From Anaerolineaceae bacterium (lineage in GTDB: Bacteria > Chloroflexota > Anaerolineae > Anaerolineales > Anaerolineaceae), in contig JAJUGU010000008.1 in the NCBI GenBank assembly GCA_029265815.1, forward strand, positions 1-64,000: 64,000 nt of DNA. The letters are read 5' to 3'. Shown here piece after piece: positions 54,613 through 63,365 of this stretch. The notes below the pieces were generated by a model, which saw only the letters and a list, made by a program, of their open reading frames with translations, was not told the origin of the DNA and searched no databases. Both the position numbers and the translations under genes were made by a program. Every line of letters starts with the position of its first letter. Within the stretch, counting starts at the first letter, position 1.

Positions 54613-54640
54613 ATTATCTAATTTTTGTATAGATTGTCAA
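54613..54640 (-). promoter_or_regulatory. Sigma-70-type promoter of the kinase-regulator pair
   Basis: On the minus strand TTGACA (54640-54635), a 16-bp spacer and GATAAT (54618-54613) make a strong promoter. Transcription should start near 54605, giving a leader of about 40 nt before the ATG at 54563. Confidence 0.7.
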
Positions 54641-54900
54641 TAATGGATAATCACACCCTTTTGGCATGACAGGTCATTCCTTAAGGATGACGGTTTTTTT
54701 CATTCTCCATTTCTTCAGGACATTCTTTTACCTATCAATGAATCAGTTATACCACCAGGGTTATCTCTTCAGGTTGGAGAACAACCTGTGATCCGTTTCT
54801 CAGACTGTCTTTGTATTTTCAAGGAACCAGGCAGTAATATATAATGAAATATCTACTTTGGGAAACAGGTTTTCTTGATAGTCAACAACAAAAAAATTGT

Positions 54901-54922
54901 TATAATGGTTGCATATCGCAAC
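54901..54922 (+). promoter_or_regulatory. MarR-type operator following a -10 box
   Basis: TATAAT (54901-54906) is followed by GTTGCATATCGCAAC (54908-54922), an inverted repeat with 5-bp arms GTTGC and GCAAC. The possible -35, TTGATA at 54875-54880, is 20 bp away, wider than ideal. The site lies 14 bp before the MarR ATG. The same palindrome recurs at 61029-61043. Confidence 0.65.
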
Positions 54923-54936
54923 TGTTAGGCGGGCTT

Positions 54937-55386
54937 ATGGATCAATACCAGCGCTCACAGATCGATCAACTTCTCTTTCAGGTATTGCGCACCATTTTTC
55001 ATTACGAGCGCAGTATTGAAAAGAGTTATGGTTTAGACTTTGGTCAGATTTACATCCTTCAATTCTTGCGCCGGCATCCAGACGCGCGTCTTACAGAAAT
55101 TGCACTAGAAATGGATCTGCCCAAATTTGCCATCAGCCGCATGCTTAACCAGCTGGTTGAAGAAGGGTTGATTGCAAAAAAACAAGACACTGTCGATCAT
55201 AGAAATTACCACATTCGCCTTCAAGAAAAAGGGGAACAGATCCTCAAGGCTATTGAAGAAGTCAGTTACAATCGCATCTCGACCAACATCCAGGGCCTTC
55301 CACCTTCTGCGATTAACGAGCTGGTAGATGTGGCAGAGCAGCTTCACATGGTATTGGGTGTCAGTGAAAAAATCAAAAATCAATGA
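54937..55386 (+). CDS. MarR-family transcriptional regulator
   Basis: From ATG 54937 this is a 149-residue winged-helix dimer with the helix-turn-helix LTEIALEMDLPKFAISRMLNQLVEEGLI (about 54-81) and the wing DTVDHRNYHIRLQEKGEQIL, whose Asp/Arg-containing turn is typical of MarR proteins. The upstream in-frame ATG at 54844 would place the promoter and operator in the coding region. MarR regulators usually repress and release DNA when bound to aromatic or oxidising compounds; the ligand here is unknown. The operator before its own gene implies autoregulation, and it is followed after 24 bp by the aldehyde oxidoreductase gene. Confidence 0.9.
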   Translation: MDQYQRSQIDQLLFQVLRTIFHYERSIEKSYGLDFGQIYILQFLRRHPDARLTEIALEMDLPKFAISRMLNQLVEEGLIAKKQDTVDHRNYHIRLQEKGEQILKAIEEVSYNRISTNIQGLPPSAINELVDVAEQLHMVLGVSEKIKNQ

Positions 55387-55410
55387 TGGTCAGCATCATC
55401 GGAGTAACCA

Positions 55411-57396
55411 ATGAAGTCATACACAGGAAAAGTATTGTGGGTTGATTTGACGCGTAAGTCTTTCTCAGAAGAACTCATTCCAGATTCAATTTATCAGAAG
55501 TATCTGGCAGGCATCGGCTTAGGAGCTGCCCTGTTATATCGGGAAATCCCACCCCATGCCGACCCTCTCGGACCGAATAATGTTTTAGGGTTTGTCTCTG
55601 GTCTTCTCACGGGAACCGGCAGCCTGTTCTCAGGCCGCTGGATGGCAGTGGGTAAATCTCCTTTAACAGGAACCTGGGGAGACTCGAATTGCGGTGGTAC
55701 GCTTTCTTACGCAATCAAACAATGCGGCTACGACGGCATATTTTTCAAAGGAAGCAGTTCCACACCTGTTTATTTGTTAATCAATAGCCAGGGCCCAAGC
55801 CTGCATGACGCTTCGCATCTGTGGGGAAAAGATGCTGTTGAAACCGAAGATATCCTTCGAGCTGAATACAGTGGTAAAAACATGCCTTCCATTGCAGCCA
55901 TCGGACAGGCAGGTGAAAAATGTTCCCTGATTTCTGGAATCGTCAACAACCGCGGCCGCCTGGCTGCCCGTTCAGGGCTTGGTGCGGTAATGGGATCCAA
56001 GAAACTTAAAGCGGTCGTGCTGGCTGGTTCAAAAAGGGTGAACGCACACAATCCGGTTCAAATGAAAATCTTATCCTGGCGCTGCACGCGAGATATCGAT
56101 GTGCCGATGAAGCCGATTTCCTCCAAGATCTTTGCCATTTTCGGCTGGATTTTGGGAAAACTTCCAGTCGGGTTTAAGATGCCAGGTTTTTTAATGGGAG
56201 GTGTTTTATCAAAATGGGGAACGATTGGAACATTTCCGGCATCAGTAGGAATGGGCGATACACCATTTAAAAACTGGATGGGAACAAATAAAGACATGCC
56301 TGATATCAACAATCAGGTAGATCCAGACAGAATCATTGCCACTCAGAAGCGTAAATACCACTGCCGGGGTTGCCCGGTTGGCTGCGGTGGCATTGTTGAA
56401 ATGCCTGATAAAAGACGGGAAAGTCACAAGATTGAGTATGAAACAGCCGCTTCGTTCACAAGCATGTTATTGAACAATGACATTGACCTTGTGTATGAAG
56501 TTAATGAAATGCTCAATCGCGCCGGAATGGATACGATTTCTGTAGGCGCAACGGTGGCATTTGCCATGGAATGTTACGAAAAGGGATGGATCACCAGGGA
56601 AGATACCGGCGGCATTGAACTGACCTGGGGAAACGCGATGGCTATCCGTACTGTGGTTGAACAGATGATTGCCCGTGAAGGTTTCGGTGCGCTGCTCGCA
56701 GATGGCGTTAAAAAGGCCGCCGAAAAACTTGGTCCCCACACTCAAGATTCAGCCATCCATGCCGGCGGGCAAGAAATGGCCTATCACGATCCAAGACTCG
56801 ACCCAGGGATGGGTCTACATGCCAGCGTAGATCCTACCCCCGGCCGTCATACCACCGGTGCTCAACTCTATTACGACATGTTCAAACTTTGGACACGCGT
56901 TCCCGGTCTTCCTCAATCCACACAATTCTATTCAAAGGAAACTCGTTACCTGCCCGGAAATGGTAGAACTACCGGAGCTGTGGCTGTTTCAAACTTTACC
57001 CAGTTTTACAATTCCATTGGAGCCTGCTACATGGGGATGTTGATCGGTGTCGACCGTGTGCCTGTGTTTGAGTGGGCTAACGCAGCTACCGGTTGGAACC
57101 TGACTCCTGCAGAGTACCTGCGAACCGGGCAGCGAATTCAAACCCTGCGACAAATGTTTAATATTCGCGAGGGAATCGATCCGCGAAAAATTAAGGTCAG
57201 TAAACGTCTCACCGGTGACCCACCCCTTGAGGACGGCCCCAACCGCGGTGTGAAGTTCGATATTGATGCTCTGATTAAAGCATATTGGCAGGAAATCGGT
57301 TGGGATCCCGAAACGGGTATTCCAACACAAGAAACCCTGGATGCCCTTGAAATGTCTGATGTTCTTGAGCAAAAACCGCAAGGAGTCACCCAATGA
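55411..57396 (+). CDS. Tungsten-type aldehyde:ferredoxin oxidoreductase family protein
   Basis: This 661-residue enzyme belongs to the AOR family, which oxidises aldehydes to acids (or, in reverse, reduces acids) with a tungsto-bispterin and passes electrons to ferredoxin. The N-terminal pterin-binding domain begins YTGKVLWVDLTRKSF and includes GRWMAVGKSPLTGTWGDSN. The [4Fe-4S] cluster ligands are Cys318, Cys321, Cys325 in HCRGCPVGCGG and Cys539 in GACYMG. The length is slightly above the usual 600-630, through an insertion near residues 225-270. The ferredoxin gene overlaps its stop by 4 nt, so both are made together. It lies under the MarR-type promoter. Confidence 0.93.
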   Translation: MKSYTGKVLWVDLTRKSFSEELIPDSIYQKYLAGIGLGAALLYREIPPHADPLGPNNVLGFVSGLLTGTGSLFSGRWMAVGKSPLTGTWGDSNCGGTLSYAIKQCGYDGIFFKGSSSTPVYLLINSQGPSLHDASHLWGKDAVETEDILRAEYSGKNMPSIAAIGQAGEKCSLISGIVNNRGRLAARSGLGAVMGSKKLKAVVLAGSKRVNAHNPVQMKILSWRCTRDIDVPMKPISSKIFAIFGWILGKLPVGFKMPGFLMGGVLSKWGTIGTFPASVGMGDTPFKNWMGTNKDMPDINNQVDPDRIIATQKRKYHCRGCPVGCGGIVEMPDKRRESHKIEYETAASFTSMLLNNDIDLVYEVNEMLNRAGMDTISVGATVAFAMECYEKGWITREDTGGIELTWGNAMAIRTVVEQMIAREGFGALLADGVKKAAEKLGPHTQDSAIHAGGQEMAYHDPRLDPGMGLHASVDPTPGRHTTGAQLYYDMFKLWTRVPGLPQSTQFYSKETRYLPGNGRTTGAVAVSNFTQFYNSIGACYMGMLIGVDRVPVFEWANAATGWNLTPAEYLRTGQRIQTLRQMFNIREGIDPRKIKVSKRLTGDPPLEDGPNRGVKFDIDALIKAYWQEIGWDPETGIPTQETLDALEMSDVLEQKPQGVTQ

Positions 57397-57818
57397 GCCA
57401 TACCATCCTCGATACTTGCAAAGGGTGCACAGCATGCGCAAAAGTTTGCCCGGTGAACGCCATTCACGGAGAACGAAACCTGGTTCACAGCATTGATGCT
57501 GACATTTGCATCGATTGCGGAGCATGTGCCAGAACCTGTGTGTATCAAGCTGTCCTCGATGCAGATGGAAAAATACAGCCGCCCCTTAAGCGCACCTTAT
57601 GGTTAAAGCCTTCATTTTCTGAAAAGAAATGTGTCTCATGCGGGTTGTGTATCCAGAGTTGTCCTACTGGAGCAATTGGATTTTCTGAAATAATCGATCA
57701 TCAGATGGACGCGGTCGCTCGTTTGGAGAATCCAAAAAACTGCATCGGCTGTTCATTCTGTAAGGCAATTTGTCCGGTGGAAGCGATCACAATGAAAACT
57801 CCTCTTTCAAGTTCATAA
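57393..57818 (+). CDS. Ferredoxin with four [4Fe-4S] motifs
   Basis: This 141-residue polyferredoxin has four CxxCxxCxxxC motifs: CKGCTACAKVC (11-21), CIDCGACARTC, CVSCGLCIQSC and CIGCSFCKAIC. In three of them the fourth cysteine is followed by Pro. Two pairs of clusters could thus form an electron wire. It is translationally coupled with the aldehyde oxidoreductase and is most likely its electron acceptor or an integral electron-transfer subunit, as in formate- or tungsten-enzyme complexes. Where the electrons go next is unknown; no hydrogenase or quinone reductase genes lie in the unit. Confidence 0.93.
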   Translation: MSHTILDTCKGCTACAKVCPVNAIHGERNLVHSIDADICIDCGACARTCVYQAVLDADGKIQPPLKRTLWLKPSFSEKKCVSCGLCIQSCPTGAIGFSEIIDHQMDAVARLENPKNCIGCSFCKAICPVEAITMKTPLSSS

Positions 57819-57845
57819 CACAATTCATAATTTCTGGAGGCCAGC

Positions 57846-59510
57846 ATGGAACAGGGTTCAAAAAGCGTTGTTGTCATCAGTCATGCCCGTGAAATTGACT
57901 TTACCCGCGACTATGTATCCCTGCCGCGTGAATATGGCTCGTTGGCTTATGATGAACGAGAAGACATCAAAGCGATCAAGGCAGTGGTGAACGAAAACCT
58001 TGAAAAGCTGGATACAGAAATCCATTTCACCGAAAAACTTCGAGGACGCAAAGTCCTCATCAAACCAAATCTGGTCACCGTTTTTCATGACCTGGGAATG
58101 ACCAAACGTGATTATCCCGAATCTACCGATCCACGTGTGATCGATGCCGTGATCGAATTTCTTCAGCGCTTCACCACGCACATAACAATCGTTGAATCAT
58201 CGGGGCGCGGAATGCCAACCCAGGCAGCATTCTACATTGCCGGATTGGACCGACTGGAAAAATACCGCAAGGTTGACCTCATTGCTCTAGAAGAACAACC
58301 CACCGATCGTTATCTGCTGCCAAAAGCAAAGGTAATGCAAGAAATTGTCATTCCACGCATTTTTTCTGAAGTGGTGAAGGGTGATGCTTTTTACATTTCC
58401 ATTCCCAAGATGAAAACCAACCTCTATACCGGTGTCACTCTGGGTTTTAAAAATGCCATGGGAACCCTCGCATATAATCTGCGCCAGCGCAATCATAACC
58501 ATGCCATCGATCAGAAACTGGTGGATATGCTGCACCTGTATAAAGCAGACCTGGTGATCATTGACGGCATTGTGGGTGGAGAGGGAAACTGCCCTGCGCC
58601 GGTTGAGCCGGTGCAAAGCCGAGTGATCATCAGTGGCAACCAGAGTGTGGAAACAGATCGCGTTGCCGCGCGCATGATGGGGTTCGACCCACAGACTATT
58701 TCATTGATGAGGATCGCTGACTCTGATGGGTTCAATGATCCCCGTGTAAAGGTGATTGGGGAAGAAAAAATTACTCCTTATCGTCCAGCTGATCCTTCTC
58801 TTCTGGGTAACTGGATGAAAGAGAATTTTCCAAGAGTCAGGGTTTTAATTGGCCACAGTAAGAACGGAGCACCAACCTCAGATGACCACCGGCAGTTCAC
58901 CGAAAACGAATTAAAAACTCTTGAAAACGTTTGCCGCGGCGGATGCCTGGCAACCACACGTTACGCATTTGATATGCTTTTTTATGAAGGAAAGAAGCGA
59001 GATTTCGAATTGACCCTGATTCTGGGAGCAGGTGTCAATCAAAATGGGAGCACACTGTATTACGATGGAGGTGGAAAACCCTATTCACTGGCCGATATTT
59101 CTGCCCTTAAAGGGAAGAAAGTGGCCATTGGAACATGCGCCCGTCCATTAAAGGGAATTGTGGATCGATACATCGAGGGATGTATGCCCTTTCCAAATTC
59201 ACCGCACATGATCGTCCATCAATTGAGTGGAACCATGTGTTCCGTAATTTCTCCACGCAACCGCTATTTAATCCCTGCCCTTTTCGCCACGTTACAGGCT
59301 TGTGAACGGCGCAAAGCACTGCTGCGTTCTGGCCAGCGCATCGATATTCCATTACACCACGAGGATACGATCTATAAAACAAGGGGATTTACGGATGATG
59401 AACTGAATCTTCCATACATCTTTGAACCCTTCGAACCGCTGACCGCTACAGAGATCAAAAGGCTATGTGCAGCTGAGAATCGAAATATTCTGGCAACTTT
59501 CCTTCCGTAA
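57846..59510 (+). CDS. DUF362-domain protein
   Basis: This 554-residue protein carries the DUF362 core: GRKVLIKPNLVTVFH (residues 69-83), the middle DAFYISIPKMKTNLYTGVTLGFKN and DLVIIDGIVGGEGNCPAPVEP. Many members include ferredoxin-like cysteine motifs, but here I see only scattered cysteines, e.g. NVCRGGCLATT and TCARPLKGIVDRYIEGC. The biochemical role of the family is not settled. The C-terminal 200 residues after DUF362 are longer than in short members and not recognised. It follows the ferredoxin by 27 bp with CTGGAGG before the ATG and is part of the same unit. Confidence 0.87.
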   Translation: MEQGSKSVVVISHAREIDFTRDYVSLPREYGSLAYDEREDIKAIKAVVNENLEKLDTEIHFTEKLRGRKVLIKPNLVTVFHDLGMTKRDYPESTDPRVIDAVIEFLQRFTTHITIVESSGRGMPTQAAFYIAGLDRLEKYRKVDLIALEEQPTDRYLLPKAKVMQEIVIPRIFSEVVKGDAFYISIPKMKTNLYTGVTLGFKNAMGTLAYNLRQRNHNHAIDQKLVDMLHLYKADLVIIDGIVGGEGNCPAPVEPVQSRVIISGNQSVETDRVAARMMGFDPQTISLMRIADSDGFNDPRVKVIGEEKITPYRPADPSLLGNWMKENFPRVRVLIGHSKNGAPTSDDHRQFTENELKTLENVCRGGCLATTRYAFDMLFYEGKKRDFELTLILGAGVNQNGSTLYYDGGGKPYSLADISALKGKKVAIGTCARPLKGIVDRYIEGCMPFPNSPHMIVHQLSGTMCSVISPRNRYLIPALFATLQACERRKALLRSGQRIDIPLHHEDTIYKTRGFTDDELNLPYIFEPFEPLTATEIKRLCAAENRNILATFLP

Positions 59511-59521
59511 AAGGATCTTCC

Positions 59522-59791
59522 ATGCAAAAATCAAAGGTTTTTTGGAGCATCCTGATGGCAGCCGCCATTGGACTTTATCTTCTGGGATTGTGGTTATGGA
59601 TCTTTACATCCGTACGCTGGGTAGGCGCAGGTATTGTCATTGGAATTCTGTTATTGCATCTGGGTGAGATGAAAACCGCATTCAGTATTGGCCGAGAGAA
59701 GGGTCTTTCAGATATGCGCACTTTTCTGATGAACCTGGCTTTTGGGTTTACCTGGTGGCTGCCATTGAGAATAGGTGTTTTTGATTCTTAA
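59522..59791 (+). CDS. Small membrane protein, last gene of the AOR unit
   Basis: This 89-residue protein has three hydrophobic stretches (about 7-28, 31-48 and 67-84) with a charged loop SIGREKGLSDMRTF between the second and third. I recognise no family. It starts 11 bp after the DUF362 stop with AAAAGGA before the ATG, and a terminator follows its stop by 10 bp, so it ends the operon. It could anchor the oxidoreductase complex at the membrane; that is only inferred from position. Confidence 0.65.
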   Translation: MQKSKVFWSILMAAAIGLYLLGLWLWIFTSVRWVGAGIVIGILLLHLGEMKTAFSIGREKGLSDMRTFLMNLAFGFTWWLPLRIGVFDS

Positions 59792-59800
59792 GTCAAATGA

Positions 59801-59832
59801 AAAGGTCCGGAGATGATGATCACCGGACCTTT
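59801..59832. terminator. Bidirectional terminator
   Basis: AAAGGTCCGG (59801-59810) pairs perfectly with CCGGACCTTT (59823-59832). It lies between convergent genes ending at 59791 and 59852. Confidence 0.88.
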
Positions 59833-59851
59833 ATGATCAATTTAGAGCAAA

Positions 59852-60970
59852 TTACTGGTCATATTCACCATACTCGCATCCGCCCAGTTCGCCATCGAAA
59901 TCACCAACCTTTTGATATTCTCCATTGACCTTTCGGTAGAGTGTTACTGAGCCGTGGGCATAACCACCATTCCATAACTGGTTATGTCGCTTGAGTCCAT
60001 CAGGGTTCTCATAATTAACGTTAAGCATCGTATCTCGTGGACAGGAAAAATGAATTTCAATTTTACCTTTCTTGTTCCATGCAGTGATATTCCATTCCAC
60101 TTTTTCTTCAGTAACCGGGCAATCGAAGACCTGATGCGGACCAGTCCAAACCTTGGAGAAGTTGAATTCGAATAGCTCGCCTTCGTAGTAAAAGGCGATT
60201 AACAGCCGCCTTGGAAGTGAAATTCCAAATACCACAGGCTGCGCTCCACCAACATCCAGGCTGGTTCTGGGCTGCGCCTTACCGGTGGCACGGTCAACAA
60301 AATTGTTGCAGTTCAACCACACCCACGGACTGGTGTAATCGCAGCCCCAGTTCTTATCCTGGTAACCCGCACTGGTATCTGGCTCAACTCTGTATTCTTC
60401 GCCGTTAAAAATGATTTTCCCCTCATATCGAGTGCGCATACCTGCTGCGTGCCAGTACATCTGGAATGCATTGATATTTCGGAAGAATGGAGATGTGCCA
60501 AATCCAACGCAATATGGCAGAATTTTTTCCGCCTTCAGATCCCAACTCATCTCCCCCGCGTCTGACATATATTCAGGATGAGCGCTTGCTTCCTCCGCAC
60601 TCAGCTTGACCGCCCCTACCAGGCGTGTTTCAGTCGCATAGTAGTCACCAATGTGCACATCCATCTTTTTCGGATCGGCTGAAAACTTGGATATGGGATA
60701 GAGATTGTGAATCTGGGTCGCCACTCCTTTCCCCCAGCAGCCTGCCTTGAGCATCGCGTATGAAGGTTTAATGCCTTTGGCCCTGTTTTCAGGAAGCTGC
60801 CCTGGAATGGGTAATTCACCACCCAACGCCGGATTGATGACATAGTATTCAATGAAAAACGGTCGTTTTTCACCGGTTTTTTGGTTTACTCCTACCAGAG
60901 AATGCCACCACCAGTCATAACCGCGTTTTGCACTGATCCCTTTGAGCATATAAGCGTTGCGGTCGTCCAT
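59852..60970 (-). CDS. Tocopherol-cyclase-like / lipocalin-type protein
   Basis: This 372-residue protein resembles PF14249 (tocopherol cyclase) and related AttH/CrtC-like two-domain lipocalins. Recognisable parts are RGYDWWWHSLVGVNQ near residue 16, FFIEYYVINPALGGELP, and GYQDKNWGCDYTSPWVWLNCN (about 203-223); the DKNWG block is the strongest mark. No signal peptide is present. Family members cyclise quinols or act on hydrophobic lipids, but the substrate here is unknown; a quinone or isoprenoid-like lipid would be a fair guess. A copy of the MarR-type operator lies 59 bp upstream of the start, linking it to the AOR unit. Confidence 0.75.
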   Translation of the reverse strand: MDDRNAYMLKGISAKRGYDWWWHSLVGVNQKTGEKRPFFIEYYVINPALGGELPIPGQLPENRAKGIKPSYAMLKAGCWGKGVATQIHNLYPISKFSADPKKMDVHIGDYYATETRLVGAVKLSAEEASAHPEYMSDAGEMSWDLKAEKILPYCVGFGTSPFFRNINAFQMYWHAAGMRTRYEGKIIFNGEEYRVEPDTSAGYQDKNWGCDYTSPWVWLNCNNFVDRATGKAQPRTSLDVGGAQPVVFGISLPRRLLIAFYYEGELFEFNFSKVWTGPHQVFDCPVTEEKVEWNITAWNKKGKIEIHFSCPRDTMLNVNYENPDGLKRHNQLWNGGYAHGSVTLYRKVNGEYQKVGDFDGELGGCEYGEYDQ

Positions 60971-61288
60971 GATCCTCTTCCTCCCGTTTGATAGATATGA
61001 TGTGGATGAATTGATTGTAGCAATTTAAGTTGCATTTTGCAACTATGTAAATCTGGTCTGATATCATCAACATTAGAGCGGAAGACCCAAGATCAATTTA
61101 CCGAGTAAACCAGCAAGAGCTTCTTAGGTGAGAAAATAGGATCAAGATTTATCGGTCATGTTTACATGCCCGGTAATTGACCACTCTCACGAATTTATAA
61201 CGCTCCCATTTCTGATACATTCCATTGATATGATGAAAACCTTTTAAAAATCATTAAAATAAAAATGTAGACCGCGAGAGAAAACTCT
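60971..61288. other. Divergent intergenic region
   Basis: These 318 bp between the cyclase-like gene and a membrane protein gene hold no supported gene. They contain the operator-like palindrome at 61029-61043. The right half is AT-rich and probably includes the promoter of the membrane protein gene. Confidence 0.5.
61029..61043. promoter_or_regulatory. Second copy of the MarR-type operator
   Basis: GTTGCATTTTGCAAC, extended by A and T on its flanks to a 7-bp perfect inverted repeat (AGTTGCA and TGCAACT) with a 3-bp centre. It matches the site before the MarR gene at 13 of 15 positions and lies 59 bp before the cyclase-like protein start. Confidence 0.65.
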
Positions 61289-61966
61289 ATGCGTCAGGAA
61301 GAGAATAAAAAGAGTCTTTCTGCAAAACTCTGGGGGATAGCAGCGTTTGCCATCGCGATGGCGTATGTTGAATCAGCCGCAGTTATATACCTGCGCCGGC
61401 TGGTAGATACCAGTGGTTTTCGTTTCAATTTATCTACGCATGATCCCACAATTACGATGGTGGAAATCGGCAGAGAACTGGCAACTCTGATAATGTTGTT
61501 TACTGTGGGTTGGCTCACTGGAAAACAATTTCAATCTCGCTTCGGTTTTTTAATTTTCACCTTCGGGTTATGGGATATTTTCTACTACTTCTGGTTGAAG
61601 TTGTTTTTAAGCTGGCCTGTATCGCTCATGGATATGGACCTGTTGTTCCTTATTCCCTTGCCATGGTGGGGACCAGTTTTATCTCCAGTTTTAATCGCTA
61701 TCTTAATGGTGATCATCGGTGCGCGGCTGGTAGTATTGGACGACAGAGGGATCTCAGTTAAAATAAAAATCGTTGAATGGGCAGCCATGGGTTCTGGCGT
61801 ACTGATCATGCTTTATTCATTCATAGCTGATGCAATTGCACTGCTGCCTGCCGACCGGCAGTCTCTATCCCAAATGGAACCATCTGCCTTTAATTGGCCA
61901 GTCTTTCTGGCAGGTTTTGCTCTGGTTACCTGGGGATCGTGGTGTGTGATTAAACTCAAACGATAA
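61289..61966 (+). CDS. Multi-helix membrane protein of unknown function
   Basis: This 225-residue protein has about six hydrophobic helices, near residues 12-32, 62-80, 85-105, 120-142, 165-185 and 203-220. The segment FGLWDIFYYFWLKLFLSWP and then LLFLIPLPWWGPVLSP is striking, with many aromatics and prolines, and would be worth a profile search. I cannot assign a family. The ribosome site is weak (GAGAGA). It stands alone between two long intergenic regions. Confidence 0.65.
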   Translation: MRQEENKKSLSAKLWGIAAFAIAMAYVESAAVIYLRRLVDTSGFRFNLSTHDPTITMVEIGRELATLIMLFTVGWLTGKQFQSRFGFLIFTFGLWDIFYYFWLKLFLSWPVSLMDMDLLFLIPLPWWGPVLSPVLIAILMVIIGARLVVLDDRGISVKIKIVEWAAMGSGVLIMLYSFIADAIALLPADRQSLSQMEPSAFNWPVFLAGFALVTWGSWCVIKLKR

Positions 61967-62537
61967 AAAAATCGCCTTATTGGCGTTCAGGTAACATTAT
62001 TAGAAACAAGGTTGTTGTTCATTTTCGACAATTGGATCGTTCCAGTAAACCAATTCATTCATTAAGAATTCACAGGTTGATCCTGTTAGAATCCTAATCA
62101 GAATTCATCCATCAAGAGTTGTGAAGTGATCATCCAACAAAAACCTTTGGTTGTCCTTGAGCCTGCAGATGAGTTTTTAGACGACCATCAGATAAATTAA
62201 TGAAACAGTGATTTATCATCGAATGTATTCCTTTTGCTGTAAACGAGGATTAGAATCTTGCAAGTTGATGCAAAGAGAAAAAAATTGGTCACATCGTCAG
62301 GCAGGTCTCCAAAGCCTTGAGTGGTAATCAGTGAAAATTAATGGTACATTTACAGAATCAGGAATTGAAATTTAATAATATAGATACAAAGAAAATTATT
62401 GGTTCCTTCGCCATCTCAACGTTAAAACCTCCCCCATCGAATCCGCTTCGTGAATTATCTCTTAACAAACCAGTGAACGCCTTTCTCAAATATCCATTCG
62501 TACTGAAAAGATATCAATGAGTGAAAGGCAGCATATA
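61967..62537. other. Long intergenic region, no supported gene
   Basis: In these 571 bp I find no intact gene. A short hairpin, AATCGCC with GGCG, follows the membrane protein stop. Around 62128-62200 the plus strand has a short protein-like frame containing KPLVVLEPADEFLDD that ends quickly; it may be a decayed fragment. No tRNA or repeat was noticed. Confidence 0.4.
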
Positions 62538-63200
62538 ATGGAAAATGCTTTTAATTTGGTCATCCGTTTCGCTAAACCGGAGGATATTACCGAACTGGTT
62601 GAATTACATTGCCGGTCATTTACCCCTGAACAGCACGTGCCTGTGGTAATCGGCAAACATTACATCAAGGCAATATTCAAATGGATTTTACAGAACCCAT
62701 TGACGTACGCATTTGTTGCTGAAGAAAACCACCGTCTGATTGGGTATATTTGCGTGTGCGATCATGCATACTCCTCGCGTATGTTCCTGGCCTGTCTGCC
62801 AGACTTTATCAAGAGTGTGATCCGCAATCCAAAACTGATCGGCAGCAAATTGCTCTGGAAGCGGTTTTTACGTCGTGAGGGATATAAAGATGAAAAGGCA
62901 AAAATGATCGCCAGTCATCCAGGATTGACTTATATTATGTTTGGAGCAGTCGATGGTAATGCACGCGGAAAAGGGGTTTATATTGAACTATATAATGCAG
63001 TAAAAAAGTACAGCGTCACCCGCGGTGCCAGAGCTTTGCGGGGAGATGTTTATAAGCATAATTCAGTGATGCGGCGGGTGAAAGAAAAGGATCATTGGAT
63101 TGAAATCCCTGAATTAGAAACCAGCGAAACAGTTGCTTATTTCTATTTTCTTGATCAATCGATGATCGACGAATTGAATCTTGATTATCCGGTAAATTAA
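62538..63200 (+). CDS. GNAT-family N-acetyltransferase
   Basis: This 220-residue protein has the GNAT outline: VIRFAKPEDITELVELHCRSF at the start, TYAFVAEENHRLIGYICV for strands 3-4 and, in the middle, LTYIMFGAVDGNARGKGVYIELYNAVKKY, where ARGKG fits the acetyl-CoA pyrophosphate loop (R/Q-x-x-G-x-G/A). Between strands 4 and 5 is an insertion of about 50 basic residues. The ATG at 62538 is preceded by AAAGG at good spacing; ATG 62517 lacks one. It transfers an acetyl group to an unknown amine. Confidence 0.82.
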   Translation: MENAFNLVIRFAKPEDITELVELHCRSFTPEQHVPVVIGKHYIKAIFKWILQNPLTYAFVAEENHRLIGYICVCDHAYSSRMFLACLPDFIKSVIRNPKLIGSKLLWKRFLRREGYKDEKAKMIASHPGLTYIMFGAVDGNARGKGVYIELYNAVKKYSVTRGARALRGDVYKHNSVMRRVKEKDHWIEIPELETSETVAYFYFLDQSMIDELNLDYPVN

Positions 63201-63365
63201 TACCTATTAAAAATCTACAGAAGGCTCAGGATCTTCTAATAATTGCGAATCGTCTGTCTATCGATCTCGTTACGGTCTGCCCAGATGTCTGCATGGGTAT
63301 GGAATCGGGAAACAAAATTCCTGACACAATTCTGTGTAGAGTTCTGTGCTGAATGAATCGTGATT

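Larger units (their letters stand above)
54564..54936. other. Divergent regulatory region between kinase-like and MarR genes
   Basis: The 373 bp between the two divergent starts contain the minus-strand promoter at 54613-54640 and the MarR operator at 54908-54922. I see no gene in it. In-frame codons before the MarR start (from 54844) lie across the promoter and are not credible as coding. Confidence 0.6.
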
